A DNA stretch of 64,000 nt from Rhynchopus sp. YZ270_cl-10 (GCA_964035575.1 OZ037834.1:961598-1025597); one strand, 5' to 3'; positions 10,753 through 19,933 are shown, counted from the stretch's first letter. The notes: generated from the letters alone by a model not told the origin. A program made the numbers and translations.

Positions 10753-10825
10753 GCCCCATTGGCGCAATGGATAGCGCGTTGGACTTCTAATCCAAAGGTT
10801 GTGGGTTCGAGTCCCACATGGGGTA
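10753..10825 (+). tRNA. tRNA-Arg-TCT: tRNA-Arg(TCT)
   Basis: Acceptor GCCCCAT/ATGGGGT, anticodon stem TTGGA/TCCAA, loop CTTCTAA. Reads AGA/AGG. Confidence 0.95.
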
Positions 10826-10913
10826 ATTCTTTTCTTTGTTTTTTATTTTTCAGATTCGGTGTGATTGAAGACTTTCTCTGGACGCATTCTTTTTAAAAAC
10901 AGGCTTCATTGTA

Positions 10914-10985
10914 TCCTCGGTAGTATAGAGGTCAGTATTTCCGCCTGTCACGCGGAAGACCCGGGTTCAATTCCCGGCCGGGGAA
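10914..10985 (+). tRNA. tRNA-Asp-GTC: tRNA-Asp(GTC), copy a
   Basis: Acceptor TCCTCGG/CCGGGGA, anticodon stem TCCGC/GCGGA, loop CTGTCAC. An identical copy lies on the opposite strand at 19013-19084. Confidence 0.95.
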
Positions 10986-11087
10986 TTCTTTTTATGTGTT
11001 GTGTTTTTTTCTGTTTTTCCTTTTGCTCTGTTTTGGTTGTCCTTTCTCATCATTCTCATTTCATTTCTAATATAAATCTGTTGGCAA

Positions 11088-11169
11088 GGCAGGATGGCCG
11101 AGAGGTCTAAGGCGGAGGACTCAAGTTCCTTTCTCTTCGGAGGCGTGGGTTCAAACCCCACTCCTGTCA
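11088..11169 (+). tRNA. tRNA-Leu-CAA: tRNA-Leu(CAA)
   Basis: Long variable arm; acceptor GGCAGGA/TCCTGTC, anticodon stem GAGGA/TCCTT, loop CTCAAGT. Reads UUG. Contiguous, with no intron. Its UUA partner, Leu(TAA), is not in the unit. Confidence 0.94.
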
Positions 11170-11276
11170 CACTTTTTTCCTTCTATTGTCCAGAATCAAT
11201 TTTTCAAGGGATCAGTTTTTTTCACAATTTGTTTTTCTGACAAAAAATCTGTGACACAAAAACTTGAAAAAAAGAG

Positions 11277-11348
11277 GGGCTCAGCAGGGAATCGAACCCT
11301 GGACCTCTCGCACCCAAAGCGAGAATCATGCCACTAGACCACTAAGCC
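11277..11348 (-). tRNA. tRNA-Pro-TGG: tRNA-Pro(TGG)
   Basis: Acceptor GGCTTAG/CTGAGCC, anticodon loop CTTTGGG. Differs from Pro(CGG) at 21218-21289 essentially at the anticodon. Confidence 0.95.
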
Positions 11349-11469
11349 TTCGTTTTGTACCCATATTCCCATTTTCTTCTGTCCAAAATTTTTTTTATTT
11401 TGACACAGTTTTGGGTTTTGGGTGGTGAATGCACACACCATCTCGTTTCTACGAACCATATAAATGTCA

Positions 11470-11543
11470 GCACCTATGGTCTAGTTGGTTATGACGCCTC
11501 GTTAACACCGAGGAGGTCTCCGGTTCAAACCCGGATAGGTGTA
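11470..11543 (+). tRNA. tRNA-Val-AAC: tRNA-Val(AAC)
   Basis: Acceptor GCACCTA/TAGGTGT, anticodon stem CCTCG/CGAGG, loop TTAACAC; A34 probably inosine. Confidence 0.95.
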
Positions 11544-12187
11544 CACTTCTTTTTGTGCGTTTGTTTTTTGGCCTTGTATTGCCCATTTTTTTTGGGGGTG
11601 AGAGCACATCCGCAAACACGTGTCATAATGCTAACGTTTGCGGCTGTGCTACTCTGCCAATTTTTTTGGATTTGGTGAAAAATGGTACCAAAATCAAATC
11701 CCGGAGCAATCAGTTTTTGTTGCCGGAAGCACATGCGGAAATGGGTGGGGATTCCTTAACATTTCCACATGTGCTTCCTTTTCCACATGTGCTTCCTTTT
11801 CAGTCCTTTCCATCTCGAACGAACTTTGATCAGCGGAAACATGAAACAGACTGACTTACATGTTACATAGCATCTCAGCTCAACTTGATTGCAGGCCAAA
11901 AAATAATTTTCGGCCAAAATTTTTTTTTAAGTTTTTGTTGCCAGAAGCCATATGCTGAAACTTGCACAGCACACAGTGAGCTGTGCGCCCACAACGGAGG
12001 GCCTGTTCTGTGCGCCCACAATGGGGGGGTGTTCTGTGCGCCCATATCGGGGTCTGAGCTGTGCGCCCGACATACCAAAAAATTTTCGTCCAAAAAATTG
12101 GGATGTAGTAGCACAGCGCACTTTTCCAATGTAGTAGCACAGCGCACCTTGAAAATTGTTATTAGAGTTGAGGGGAAAAAAGAGAAG
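11544..12187. other. Gene-free spacer with short repeats
   Basis: No RNA gene seen. Contains a direct repeat CACATGTGCTTCCTTTTC (near 11766 and 11784), four copies of CTGTGCGCCC (about 11980-12066) and two copies of GTAGCACAGCGCAC (near 12107 and 12132). The decamer is the reverse complement of the core of the 17453-17678 minisatellite, and CCCGACATACCA also recurs there. Confidence 0.7.
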
Positions 12188-12204
12188 TGCCTCCACCTGG
12201 GATT

Positions 12205-12253
<49 letters not shown>

Positions 12254-12260
12254 AAGAGGC
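12188..12260 (-). tRNA. tRNA-Phe-GAA: tRNA-Phe(GAA)
   Basis: Acceptor GCCTCTT/TGGAGGC, anticodon stem TCAGA/TCTGA, loop CTGAAGA; D-loop with GG and standard T-arm. Confidence 0.95.
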
Positions 12261-12340
12261 CTTGTTTTAGGGTATGCATATTTTTTACACGGCCAACATT
12301 TTTTGACAACAGGTCAAAGTCAAAGTAGTAGAAAAAGTAT

Positions 12341-12413
12341 TGGTCGTGACAGGGCTCGAACCTGGGACCGTTGGCTTATTAGACCAATGCTCTACCGACT
12401 GAGCTACACGACC
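12341..12413 (-). tRNA. tRNA-Ile-AAT: tRNA-Ile(AAT)
   Basis: Acceptor GGTCGTG/CACGACC, anticodon stem TTGGT/GCCAA, loop CTAATAA; A34 probably inosine. Confidence 0.95.
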
Positions 12414-12494
12414 GACAATAATGACGAAAGGAATCGCCAAGCTGGGGTACACACTATTTTTTTCTATTGTGCACAAAACTGTATTTGCATGACC

Positions 12495-13115
12495 TCATCT
12501 TACTGATACTCTGCAACAGCAAAGTGGTCAAAAATGCGAAAACATTGGGAAAATGGGTTATTTGGGTGCTCCTGAATGCATTATGAGGTTAAACGATGTG
12601 ATTAGAGCATCAGAAGTATCCTGATCGAGTTGGCGAAAATGACCCAGTAAACTGCCTATTGTACTGCCATTCCGCAATAGCAAAAATAGTCTAAAATGTG
12701 AAAACGTTGGGAAAATGGGTTATTTGGGTGCTCTTGAATCCATTATGAGGTCAGAACCGCAAATTGGAGCACCAGAAGTGCCCTGATCGAGTTGGCGAAA
12801 ATGACCCACTAAAATGACTTTTGTGCCACCATTCCACGAATGGCAAAACGTTCAAAAATGTGAAAATATTGGGAAAACGGGTTATTCGGCTGCTCATGAA
12901 GCCATTATGAGGTCAGAATCGCCAATTGGAGCATCAGAAGTGTCCTGATAGAGTTGGTTAAAATGACCCAGTAAAATGCCTATTGTACCACTATTGCGTA
13001 ATAGCAAAATGCTCAAAAATGTGAAAACGTTGGGAAAATGGGTCATTTGGATGTTCCTGAACGCATTATGAGGTCAGACTCGCCAATTGGACCATCACAC
13101 ACATCCTCATCGCAG
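12495..13115 (-). repeat. Diverged satellite block, inverted orientation
   Basis: Four repeats of about 155-165 bp of the same type as 9330-9945 (AAAACGTTGGGAAAATGGGT, CATTATGAGGTC, GGAGCATCAGAAGT). Fills the gap between Ile(AAT) and Ala(TGC). Second copy 41709-42329. Confidence 0.75.
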
Positions 13116-13198
13116 GCACTGCACAATGATGTCAGTTCATATTTTTGTGTGTTTGACTGGCCCAACCAAAAAATAATCAACAAAATATGGCAAAAAAA

Positions 13199-13270
13199 TG
13201 GACATTGAGGGGTTCGAACCCTCGGCCTCCCGTATGCAGAACGGGCGCTCTACCACTGAGCTAAACGCCC
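13199..13270 (-). tRNA. tRNA-Ala-TGC: tRNA-Ala(TGC)
   Basis: Acceptor GGGCGTT/AATGTCC with G3:U70; anticodon stem CCCGT/ACGGG, loop TCTGCAT, position 33 C. Flanks also pair (GGACATT outside the 5' end with the 3' acceptor strand), which may be coincidence. Confidence 0.93.
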
Positions 13271-13385
13271 CTGATAAATGTCCCTCAAGGAGAGGTACTT
13301 GGGGCACGTTCTGTTCGTCTTTTTTGTCAGTTTTTTTTCAAGAACTGAACAAGCCTTGAAATTGACTCTTTCCTTTAAAACGAAT

Positions 13386-13457
13386 GCCCGCCTAGCTCAG
13401 CGGTAGAGCGTTGGACTTTTAATCCAATGGTCGTGGGTTCGATCCCCACGGCGGGTG
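13386..13457 (+). tRNA. tRNA-Lys-TTT: tRNA-Lys(TTT)
   Basis: Acceptor GCCCGCC/GGCGGGT, G73, anticodon stem TTGGA/TCCAA, loop CTTTTAA. T33 is normal here, in contrast to Lys(CTT). Confidence 0.95.
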
Positions 13458-13534
13458 CCTACTTTTTTGGATCGATTGGATTCTCTTTTTTGTGCCCATT
13501 TTCAGGATCTGGGGCGTTGTACTTCCTCAACTAT

Positions 13535-13616
13535 GCTGACGTATCCAAGTGGTTACGGAGGTGGACTTGAAATCCACTGGGCTCTGCCCGCGCAGGTTCG
13601 AACCCTGCCGTCAGCG
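13535..13616 (+). tRNA. tRNA-Ser-TGA: tRNA-Ser(TGA)
   Basis: Class II; acceptor GCTGACG/CGTCAGC, anticodon stem GTGGA/TCCAC, loop CTTGAAA, long variable arm GGGCTCTGCCCGC. Confidence 0.95.
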
Positions 13617-13731
13617 TTCTTTACCTTTTCGTTTGATTTCTGTGATTTATGTTTTTGCCATCAAATGCAAAGATTGAAGATGTGTGTGACAAAGCTCCAA
13701 AAAATATTGAAAACACTTGGAAAAAGAAAAG

Positions 13732-13803
13732 TTCTCCCACGCGGGTTTGAACCGCGGCTACTGGATTCAAAGTCCAGGGTGCTAACCACTACACCATAGG
13801 AGA
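13732..13803 (-). tRNA. tRNA-Gln-TTG: tRNA-Gln(TTG)
   Basis: Acceptor TCTCCTA/TGGGAGA, anticodon stem CTGGA/TCCAG, loop CTTTGAA. Confidence 0.95.
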
Positions 13804-13864
13804 GATTTAGTTTTTTTTGGCAATCCTTAACACTCCTGGCTGGTGTGGTTGATAAACGCAACCG

Positions 13865-15175
13865 AACACCACGAAACGGATCCGCTCTATACGTTACGAT
13901 CCGTATGCAACCAAAGCATGCAACGCAACGCAACCGATGCGTACGTTACGATCTGTATGCAACGCACGCAACGCAACCGATGTGTACGTAACGATCAGAA
14001 CGCAACGAACGCAACGCAACCGATGTGTACGTAGCGATCTGTATGCAACGAACGCAACGCATGCAACGCAACGCAACCGATGTGTACGTTACGATCTGTA
14101 TGCAACGAACGCAACGCATGCAACGCAACGCAACCGATGCGTACGTTACGATCTGTATGCAACGAACGCAACGCATGCAACGCAACGCAACCGATGTGTA
14201 CGTTACGATCTGTATGCAACGCACGCAACGCAACCGATGTGTACGTTACGATCTGTATGCAACGAACGCAACGCATGCAACGCAACGCAACCGATGCGTA
14301 CGTTACGATCTGTATGCAACGCACGCAACGCAACCGATGTGTACGTAGCGATCTGTATGCAACGAACGCAACGCATACAACGCAACGCAACCGATGTGTA
14401 CGTTACGATCTGTATGCAACGAACGCAACGCATGCAACGCAACGCAACCGATGTGTACGTTACGATCTGTATGCAACGAACGCAACGCATACAACGCAAC
14501 GCAACCGATGTGTACGTTACGATCTGTATGCAACGAACGCAACGCATGCAACGCAACGCAACCGATGCGTACGTTACGATCTGTATGCAACGCACGCAAC
14601 GCAACCGATGTGTACGTTACGATCTGTATGCAACGAACGCAACGCATGCAACGCAACGCAACCGATGTGTACGTTACGATCTGTATGCAACGAACGCAAC
14701 GCATACAACGCAACGCAACCGATGTGTACGTTACGATCTGTATGCAACGCACGCAACGCAACCGATGTGTACGTTACGATCTGTATGCAACGAACGCAAC
14801 GCATGCAACGCAACGCAACCGATGTGTACGTTACGATCTGTATGCAACGAACGCAACGCATACAACGCAACGCAACCGATGTGTACGTTACGATCTGTAT
14901 GCAACGAACGCAACGCATGCAACGCAACGCAACCGATGCGTACGTTACGATCTGTGTGCAACGCACGCAACGCAACCGATGTGTACGTTACGATCTGTAT
15001 GCAACGAACGCAACGCATGCAACGCAACGCAACCGATGCGTACGTTACGATCTGTGTGCAACGCACGCAACGCAACCGATGCGTACGTTACGATCTGTAT
15101 GCAACGCACGCAACGCAACCGATGTGTACGTTACGATCTGTATGCAACGAACGCAACGCAACCAACGCAACGAGT
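13865..15175. repeat. 1.3-kb minisatellite of interleaved CAACGCAACCGATGTGTACG-type units
   Basis: Built from a block CGTTACGATCTGTATGCAACG followed either directly by CACGCAACG or by the longer AACGCAACGCATGCAACG, giving mixed unit lengths (about 37 and 52 bp). Variants GTG/GCG and ATG/ATA alternate among units. Because the repeat lacks stop codons in several frames it is open for up to 454 codons, but every frame gives the same low-complexity repeats. No RNA gene inside. Second copy 43079-44389. Confidence 0.93.
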
Positions 15176-15484
15176 GGTTACAAACCCCCACGCATGGTTC
15201 TCACAGCGCGCTGGCACGTTTCCCAAGCCGCAAACCCGGTTACCCGCCTGAAAAACCGGGTTTCTGGCCAAAACGCCTGTTTTGCCTGTAGAACCCTGTA
15301 GAAGCCTTAAGAAACACGTGTAAAAAAGGGGTACTCGCGACACCCTGGTTTCAGGGTCTGTCAGGGTTTGGAGGTCTTTGCTTCAGAGAAAGTCTCCTAA
15401 AAACCTCCTATCTTCCCAAGAATCCACTTTTTTGACCTCTTTCGAGGTTTAGAGACCTGAAAAAAAATGCCCGAACCCCACCTT

Positions 15485-15546
15485 GGGGGGGGGGGGGGGG
15501 GGGAGGGTGCCTGAGAGGGGGGGTGGGTGGGTGGGTGGGTGGGAGG
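15485..15546 (+). repeat. G-tract with (GGGT)n, G-quadruplex-prone
   Basis: Nineteen consecutive G (15485-15503), then AGGG, a second G7 run and four GGGT repeats. No gene in 15176-15688 apart from this. Second copy 44699-44760. Confidence 0.9.
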
Positions 15547-15688
15547 TGATCAGCAACCTTAAAGACCTTAACACCGAGTGTTAAGGAATAATCCGGATCC
15601 TTTTGTTCACGCAACAACGATGGAAAATTTGGTGGCTGCAGGTACACACAAGTACCCCATGTTGATTCTTTGATTTAAGTTAATATGA

Positions 15689-15761
15689 GCCTCCCTAGCT
15701 CAGTCGGTAGAGCGCAAGGCCCTTAACCTTGTGGTCGCGGGTTCGAGCCCCGCGGGAGGTG
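15689..15761 (+). tRNA. tRNA-Lys-CTT: tRNA-Lys(CTT), copy a
   Basis: Acceptor GCCTCCC/GGGAGGT, G73, anticodon stem CAAGG/CCTTG, loop CCCTTAA: position 33 is C. The second gene copy in the unit (20752-20824) has the same base, so C33 is not a single-copy error. Confidence 0.95.
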
Positions 15762-15980
15762 CTTTTTGTATTGATACCTGAATTTTTCTGGATTTTTTTT
15801 ATTTGTGAGAAAACATGGTGTGTCGGCCGTCGTGCAATGAGCCCGCCATCGTGCGAAATCGTGCCCAAAAATTTTTTTTGGTGGTCACAATTGCGATGAT
15901 TTTTGGTGACCACGCAAGTGATCACTAACGTGTCGTTAAACAAAGTACAAGCTTCGTCCTAAGTACTGACAGGTAATTAA

Positions 15981-16062
15981 GCGGACGTACCCAAGTGGTT
16001 ACGGGGCTCGCCTGCTAAGCGAGTGTGCTCTGCATGCGCAAGTTCGAACCTTGCCGTTCGCG
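15981..16062 (+). tRNA. tRNA-Ser-GCT: tRNA-Ser(GCT)
   Basis: Class II; acceptor GCGGACG/CGTTCGC, anticodon stem CTCGC/GCGAG, loop CTGCTAA. Reads AGC/AGU. Confidence 0.95.
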
Positions 16063-16318
16063 TTTTTTATACACTGCATCGATCCCTTTTTTCATTCTGT
16101 TCTGAACTTTTTCAAACTCAAAAAAAAAACCTGACAAAATCTGTTTTATCTTCAGGTCAAGAATCTTCAAGTTATGTCAGCATCCAAAGATGTTTGGTTT
16201 TTTTGGTGGGACAACCTTGGAAATCCTGAAAAATAGTTCCAACATCAAGATGACACACAATGTGGATTTTTAGCTCAAAATTAAAAAATAGAGTCAAAAA
16301 CTCAAAAAAATGAAAAAT

Positions 16319-16391
16319 CTCCTCCTGTTGGGTTCGAACCAACGACCTGCAGGTTAACAGCCTGACGCGCTACCGACTGCGCCAAGGAGGA
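16319..16391 (-). tRNA. tRNA-Asn-GTT: tRNA-Asn(GTT), copy a
   Basis: Acceptor TCCTCCT/AGGAGGA, G73, loop CTGTTAA. The outer anticodon-stem pair 27-43 is T-C, unpaired; the same in copy b at 21824-21896. Confidence 0.95.
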
Positions 16392-16505
16392 TCTGATTGT
16401 TAGCGAAGACAGCATTTACATGGGGACCTTATTCAAAACGAAAACACACACAAGGAATGATGGAAACATATGGCCGCGTTACGAAGAGAATGCGAGAGAA
16501 TTCGT

Positions 16506-16577
16506 GGCTCGGTGGTCTAGTGGCATGATTCTCGCTTAGGGTGCGAGAGGTCCGGGGTTCAATTCCCCGCCGAGCCC
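16506..16577 (+). tRNA. tRNA-Pro-AGG: tRNA-Pro(AGG)
   Basis: Acceptor GGCTCGG/CCGAGCC, loop CTTAGGG; A34 probably inosine. Confidence 0.95.
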
Positions 16578-16675
16578 TTGTCTTTTTGGATTTTCATTTT
16601 TAATTTTTTTTTTCGTTTGAAACTCCGTGTAGCTTGCACAAAAGTACCCTTTTTGGATTGTGCCTAAGTATCACC

Positions 16676-16747
16676 TCCCCTTTAGTACAGTGGTTAGTAT
16701 ACCTGGCTTTCACCCAGGCGACCCGGGTTCAAACCCCGGAGGGGGAA
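16676..16747 (+). tRNA. tRNA-Glu-TTC: tRNA-Glu(TTC)
   Basis: Acceptor TCCCCTT/AGGGGGA, anticodon stem CCTGG/CCAGG, loop CTTTCAC. Confidence 0.95.
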
Positions 16748-16884
16748 TCCTTTTTGATTGCTTTCAAATTTCGGAGCTGTTTTTTGATATTTTCGCATTT
16801 CTGAATTTTCAATTTGGCAAAGTTTTGTGACAAGAAATCTCTGAGAAGAAGGAAATCTAAAAATATTTTGGAATGAATAAAAAG

Positions 16885-16956
16885 TACTCGCGGCGGGGAT
16901 CGAACCCGCAACCTCCGGCGTCGGGAACCGACGCGCTTCCATTGCGCCACGCGAGC
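16885..16956 (-). tRNA. tRNA-Arg-CCG: tRNA-Arg(CCG)
   Basis: Acceptor GCTCGCG/CGCGAGT. Best anticodon stem is TCGGT/GCCGG with loop TCCCGAC, giving CCG and C at position 33. The T31-G39 closing pair makes this stem weaker than the others. Confidence 0.88.
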
Positions 16957-18028
16957 TTATCTTGTTTCCCAAGATCTCAGATTATGGAGAAGGTTTGGCA
17001 GTGTCTAAAAAAGTTCAAAAAGTGATAAAACAGCCAGTGTCCCTTGGTGCATGACTGGTTGTACTGTGGTGGACCCGTGCACTTTCCATACAGTCCTATG
17101 CCAGAAAACCCACACACAATGGGTTTGTGGGTTTTCTACATCCACTGTACCTGTGCATAAGATAACCCATCGTGAAACTCCCTTGTGCACCCGACATACC
17201 ACCCCTGGCCATATTGGTCAGGCATATTAGTAAGGGTACCTGGTCAGATCTGACCAGGCACCTGGTCACAGTGACTGGGCACAGTAGGAACCACAGCTGA
17301 AATGGGTGGGGGCTTAAAGCCGTGTTCCAGCATGTGGTTCCTCTTTAGGTCCCAGCATGTAGTACACCCGACATACCACAGCCCAGGCCATATTGGTAAG
17401 GCATATTAGTAGGGGCACCTGGTCACAGTGACTAGGTAGGTGCACAGAGTGGTTCCTAATCGGGCGCACAGGGGGATATTCCTAATCGGGCGCACAGGGG
17501 GGTAAGCTAATCGGGCGCACAGGGGGGTTCCTAATCGGGCGCACAGGGGGGTAAGCTTATCGGGCGCACAGGGGGATATTCCTAATCGGGCGCACAGGGG
17601 GGTAAAGCTAACCGGGCGCACAGGGGGGTCCCTAATCGGGCGCACAGGGGGGTTCCTAATCGGGCGCACAGAGGGGTTGGCCCGCAAACGTGATGTCTCT
17701 GACCAGCGCACCGGCCATACTGATGTGCATGTTTATTTACTGGGAATTTTGTGAAGAAATAAACATGTAAGTCAGGTTGGGTTTATGAACATGTTGTAGT
17801 CCCAATTTTTTTTGCAATTGTGATGGAAGTTGTGACCGAACTGACTTACTCGCAAACTATGTCGAGCAAAAACCCGTATCATCAGACAAGAAATTTTTTT
17901 CTCTACTAATAATCCTTACGCAAGAAAGAGTACATATCATTTCCACTTTTTCGTTTTGAACGAGTTTGTGACCGACCTGAAACTGTCCGAAACATATTGT
18001 TTTGCTTTTGCCAAACGCAAAAAGAGAG
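16957..18028. other. Gene-free spacer containing a 25-bp minisatellite
   Basis: No RNA gene seen. Two partial duplicates (near 17190-17290 and 17370-17440) share CCCGACATACCAC, GGCCATATTGGT, GGCATATTAGTA and CACCTGGTCACAGTGACT. The minisatellite 17453-17678 follows. An imperfect inverted repeat around GATGTGCATGTTTATTT and AAATAAACATG lies near 17725-17770. Confidence 0.7.
17453..17678 (+). repeat. Minisatellite, 9 copies of CTAATCGGGCGCACAGGGGG
   Basis: About 25-bp period; the tail of each unit alternates between GATATTC, GTAAGC and GTTC. Four isolated copies of the same core in reverse orientation lie at 11980-12066. Second copy 46667-46892. Confidence 0.92.
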
Positions 18029-18099
18029 TGCGTAATCCGGGAATCGAACCCGGGCCGACCCCGTGGCGGGGGGCCATTCTACCACTAGACCAATTACGC
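18029..18099 (-). tRNA. tRNA-Gly-GCC: tRNA-Gly(GCC)
   Basis: Acceptor GCGTAAT/ATTACGC, anticodon stem GCCCC/GGGGT, loop CCGCCAC; position 33 is C. Confidence 0.94.
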
Positions 18100-18215
18100 T
18101 ACGATATTAGTCGAAATTGTGCTCGAGTTGCCGCTCGTTGCATGTTTGAAAAATATTTCACAATATCCCAGGAAATAAAACCCTTTCTGAGATCCCAATA
18201 AGTGGGAATATTCAA

Positions 18216-18287
18216 GCGGTTATGGTTTAGTGGTTAGAACACCCGTTTGTGGCACGGGAGACCCGAGTTCAATTCTCGGTAACCGCT
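18216..18287 (+). tRNA. tRNA-His-GTG: tRNA-His(GTG)
   Basis: Acceptor GCGGTTA/TAACCGC, anticodon stem CCCGT/ACGGG, loop TTGTGGC. The base before G1 is A, so G-1 must be added after transcription, as is usual in eukaryotes. Confidence 0.95.
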
Positions 18288-18374
18288 TTTTTAGCTGTGC
18301 AATCAACCATTTTCATTTTTTCCAACTCCAAAAATATGCAGGCCACATAAAAAATACTATTGCCTAAAGACATG

Positions 18375-18446
18375 GACCGTGTGGCTCAATGGAAGAGCGC
18401 CTGACCACGGATCAGGCGGTTGCAGGTTCGAGTCCTGCCACGGTTG
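18375..18446 (+). tRNA. tRNA-Arg-ACG: tRNA-Arg(ACG)
   Basis: Acceptor GACCGTG/CACGGTT, G73, anticodon stem CCTGA/TCAGG, loop CCACGGA: C at 32 and 33, A34 probably inosine. Confidence 0.94.
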
Positions 18447-18535
18447 CTTCTTTTTTTGGGCAATTTGAACAATTTCAAATTTTTTTTATTTTGAAATTGC
18501 CCCCCACAAAGAAAACACTTTGCATGAAAGTAACA

Positions 18536-18607
18536 GCACTTATGGTATAACGGTTAGTATTCTCGCCTTCCAAGCGAGCGGCCCGGGTTCGACTCCCGGT
18601 AAGTGCA
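18536..18607 (+). tRNA. tRNA-Gly-TCC: tRNA-Gly(TCC)
   Basis: Acceptor GCACTTA/TAAGTGC, anticodon stem CTCGC/GCGAG, loop CTTCCAA. Confidence 0.95.
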
Positions 18608-18877
18608 GTTCTTTTTTTTAGGAGGAAGTAAAATTTTCATGTTCAGAAAAAAATTCTGAAATGTCAGCTTTTCAAAGAATTTCCAGTTTTCAAGTTTTTC
18701 CCAAGATTTTTTAAGGTTCTTCTGGATGGGTTGACTGCCAAAAAATCCAAAATTCCTGGGAGACCCCTTCCCACTGGACCCAAATTTGTATCTGTTGTTC
18801 CACTGTGATTTCACTTGACACCAACCTCACTTTTTTGTGTTTTCAAAAAAGTTCAAAAAAACAATGTTCAAAAAGTT

Positions 18878-18950
18878 AACCCCGTGCGGGACTCGAACCC
18901 GCAACCTTTGGATTCGAAGTCCAACGCGCTATCCATTGCGCCAACGGGGC
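18878..18950 (-). tRNA. tRNA-Arg-TCG: tRNA-Arg(TCG)
   Basis: Acceptor GCCCCGT/ACGGGGT, anticodon stem TTGGA/TCCAA, loop CTTCGAA. Close in sequence to Arg(TCT). Confidence 0.95.
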
Positions 18951-19012
18951 CTGATTTGATTTTCATCAGAAAAGAAACGAAACAATGAATGTAAGCCCTG
19001 TACAAAAAAGAA

Positions 19013-19084
19013 TTCCCCGGCCGGGAATTGAACCCGGGTCTTCCGCGTGACAGGCGGAAATACTGACCTCTATACTACCGAGGA
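19013..19084 (-). tRNA. tRNA-Asp-GTC: tRNA-Asp(GTC), copy b
   Basis: Identical over its whole length to copy a (10914-10985) but on the other strand; flanks differ beyond a few bases. Confidence 0.95.
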
Positions 19085-19182
19085 TACAATCTTCACTCTG
19101 ATTTAATTTCGCGCATCAAAATGGTCTAAAATGAGCACAGAAACGACGAAAATGCACGAAAATTCGTGAACAAAAAATGAAT

Positions 19183-19264
19183 CGCAGTCGGCAGGACTTG
19201 AACCTGCGCGGGCAGAGCCCAATGGATTTCTAGTCCACCTCCGTAACCACTTGGATACGACTGC
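19183..19264 (-). tRNA. tRNA-Ser-AGA: tRNA-Ser(AGA)
   Basis: Class II; acceptor GCAGTCG/CGACTGC, anticodon stem GTGGA/TCCAT, loop CTAGAAA; A34 probably inosine. Confidence 0.95.
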
Positions 19265-19342
19265 TGTAATTCTCACCGTTCTTTGTTTTTAGGCAGTCAT
19301 CTGTTTGCAGAAAATAATCTGGAACACGAAAACGAAAAAAAA

Positions 19343-19426
19343 TCCTCTCGGCCGGAATCGAACCAGCGACCGCTCGATAACCGAGTATTCTACAGTCGAG
19401 CGCTCTACCAATTGAGCTACGAGAGG
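19343..19426 (-). tRNA. tRNA-Tyr-GTA: tRNA-Tyr(GTA) with 11-nt intron
   Basis: The only tRNA gene of the unit with an intron. Acceptor CCTCTCG/CGAGAGG with C1:G72 and A73 (eukaryotic Tyr identity). Anticodon stem CTCGA/TCGAG; removing 11 nt (AATACTCGGTT, about 19379-19389) after position 37 gives loop CTGTAGA. Trypanosomatids likewise have a single intron-bearing tRNA, Tyr, with an 11-nt intron. Confidence 0.95.
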
Positions 19427-19550
19427 TTCTACAACTGTCATTGTTTCCACAGAAGCCCATAAAATTTTTTGACTCAAAAATTTTTTTTTGCCACGCAAAC
19501 CTGTAGAAATTTGCACCCCATGTATTTCTTAATGATACGATAATATCAAG

Positions 19551-19623
19551 GCGAGGTTGGCGCAGTCGGGAGCGCGTAGGTCCCATAATCCTAAGGTCGT
19601 CAGTTCGATCCTGGCACCTCGCA
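19551..19623 (+). tRNA. tRNA-Met-CAT: Elongator tRNA-Met(CAT)
   Basis: G1:C72 pair and normal T-loop TTCGATC distinguish it from the initiator. Anticodon stem TAGGT/TCCTA with T31-T39 unpaired (also so in animal elongator Met), loop CCCATAA: position 33 is C. Confidence 0.94.
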
Positions 19624-19708
19624 CTTTTTTGTGTGTCTTTTTCCTTTGTGTGGGATTTTCAGCAAAATTTCCACCTTCATGCTAAACGCATTGAAGCCCT
19701 AAATCATG

Positions 19709-19779
19709 GGCCCTATGGTGTAGCGGTAGCACTATGGATTCCAAATCCATCAACGGCGGTTCGATTCCGTCTAGGGTCA
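19709..19779 (+). tRNA. tRNA-Trp-CCA: tRNA-Trp(CCA)
   Basis: Acceptor GGCCCTA/TAGGGTC, anticodon stem ATGGA/TCCAT, loop TTCCAAA. If mitochondria use UGA for Trp, this tRNA would need C34 editing after import, as in trypanosomatids; that part is inference. Confidence 0.95.
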
Positions 19780-19861
19780 TTTCTTTTTTGTCACACTTTC
19801 CTTTCTGTGTTGTCTTGAAAAACTTCTTCGCAGGAGAAACAGCAAAAGCATCTTAATCAGC

Positions 19862-19933
19862 GGCGATTTAGCTCAGTGGCAGAGCATTGGTCTTGTAAAC
19901 CAAGGGTCGGGGGTTCGATCCCCCCAGTTGCCT
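19862..19933 (+). tRNA. tRNA-Thr-TGT: tRNA-Thr(TGT)
   Basis: Acceptor GGCGATT/AGTTGCC, anticodon stem TTGGT/ACCAA, loop CTTGTAA; T33 is normal, unlike the other two Thr genes. Confidence 0.95.

Noticed and set aside
8672-13270. Acceptor-stem mismatches in tRNA-Ala(CGC) and tRNA-Ala(TGC) that would imply tRNA editing
   Set aside because: This came from starting the acceptor one base too early. With T8-A9 placed correctly all seven pairs form, including G3:U70.
13937-15301. Long open frames (up to 454 codons plus, 152 codons minus) as protein genes
   Set aside because: They lie over a minisatellite whose units lack stops in several frames; overlapping frames on both strands give equivalent repeats and there is no start context or domain.
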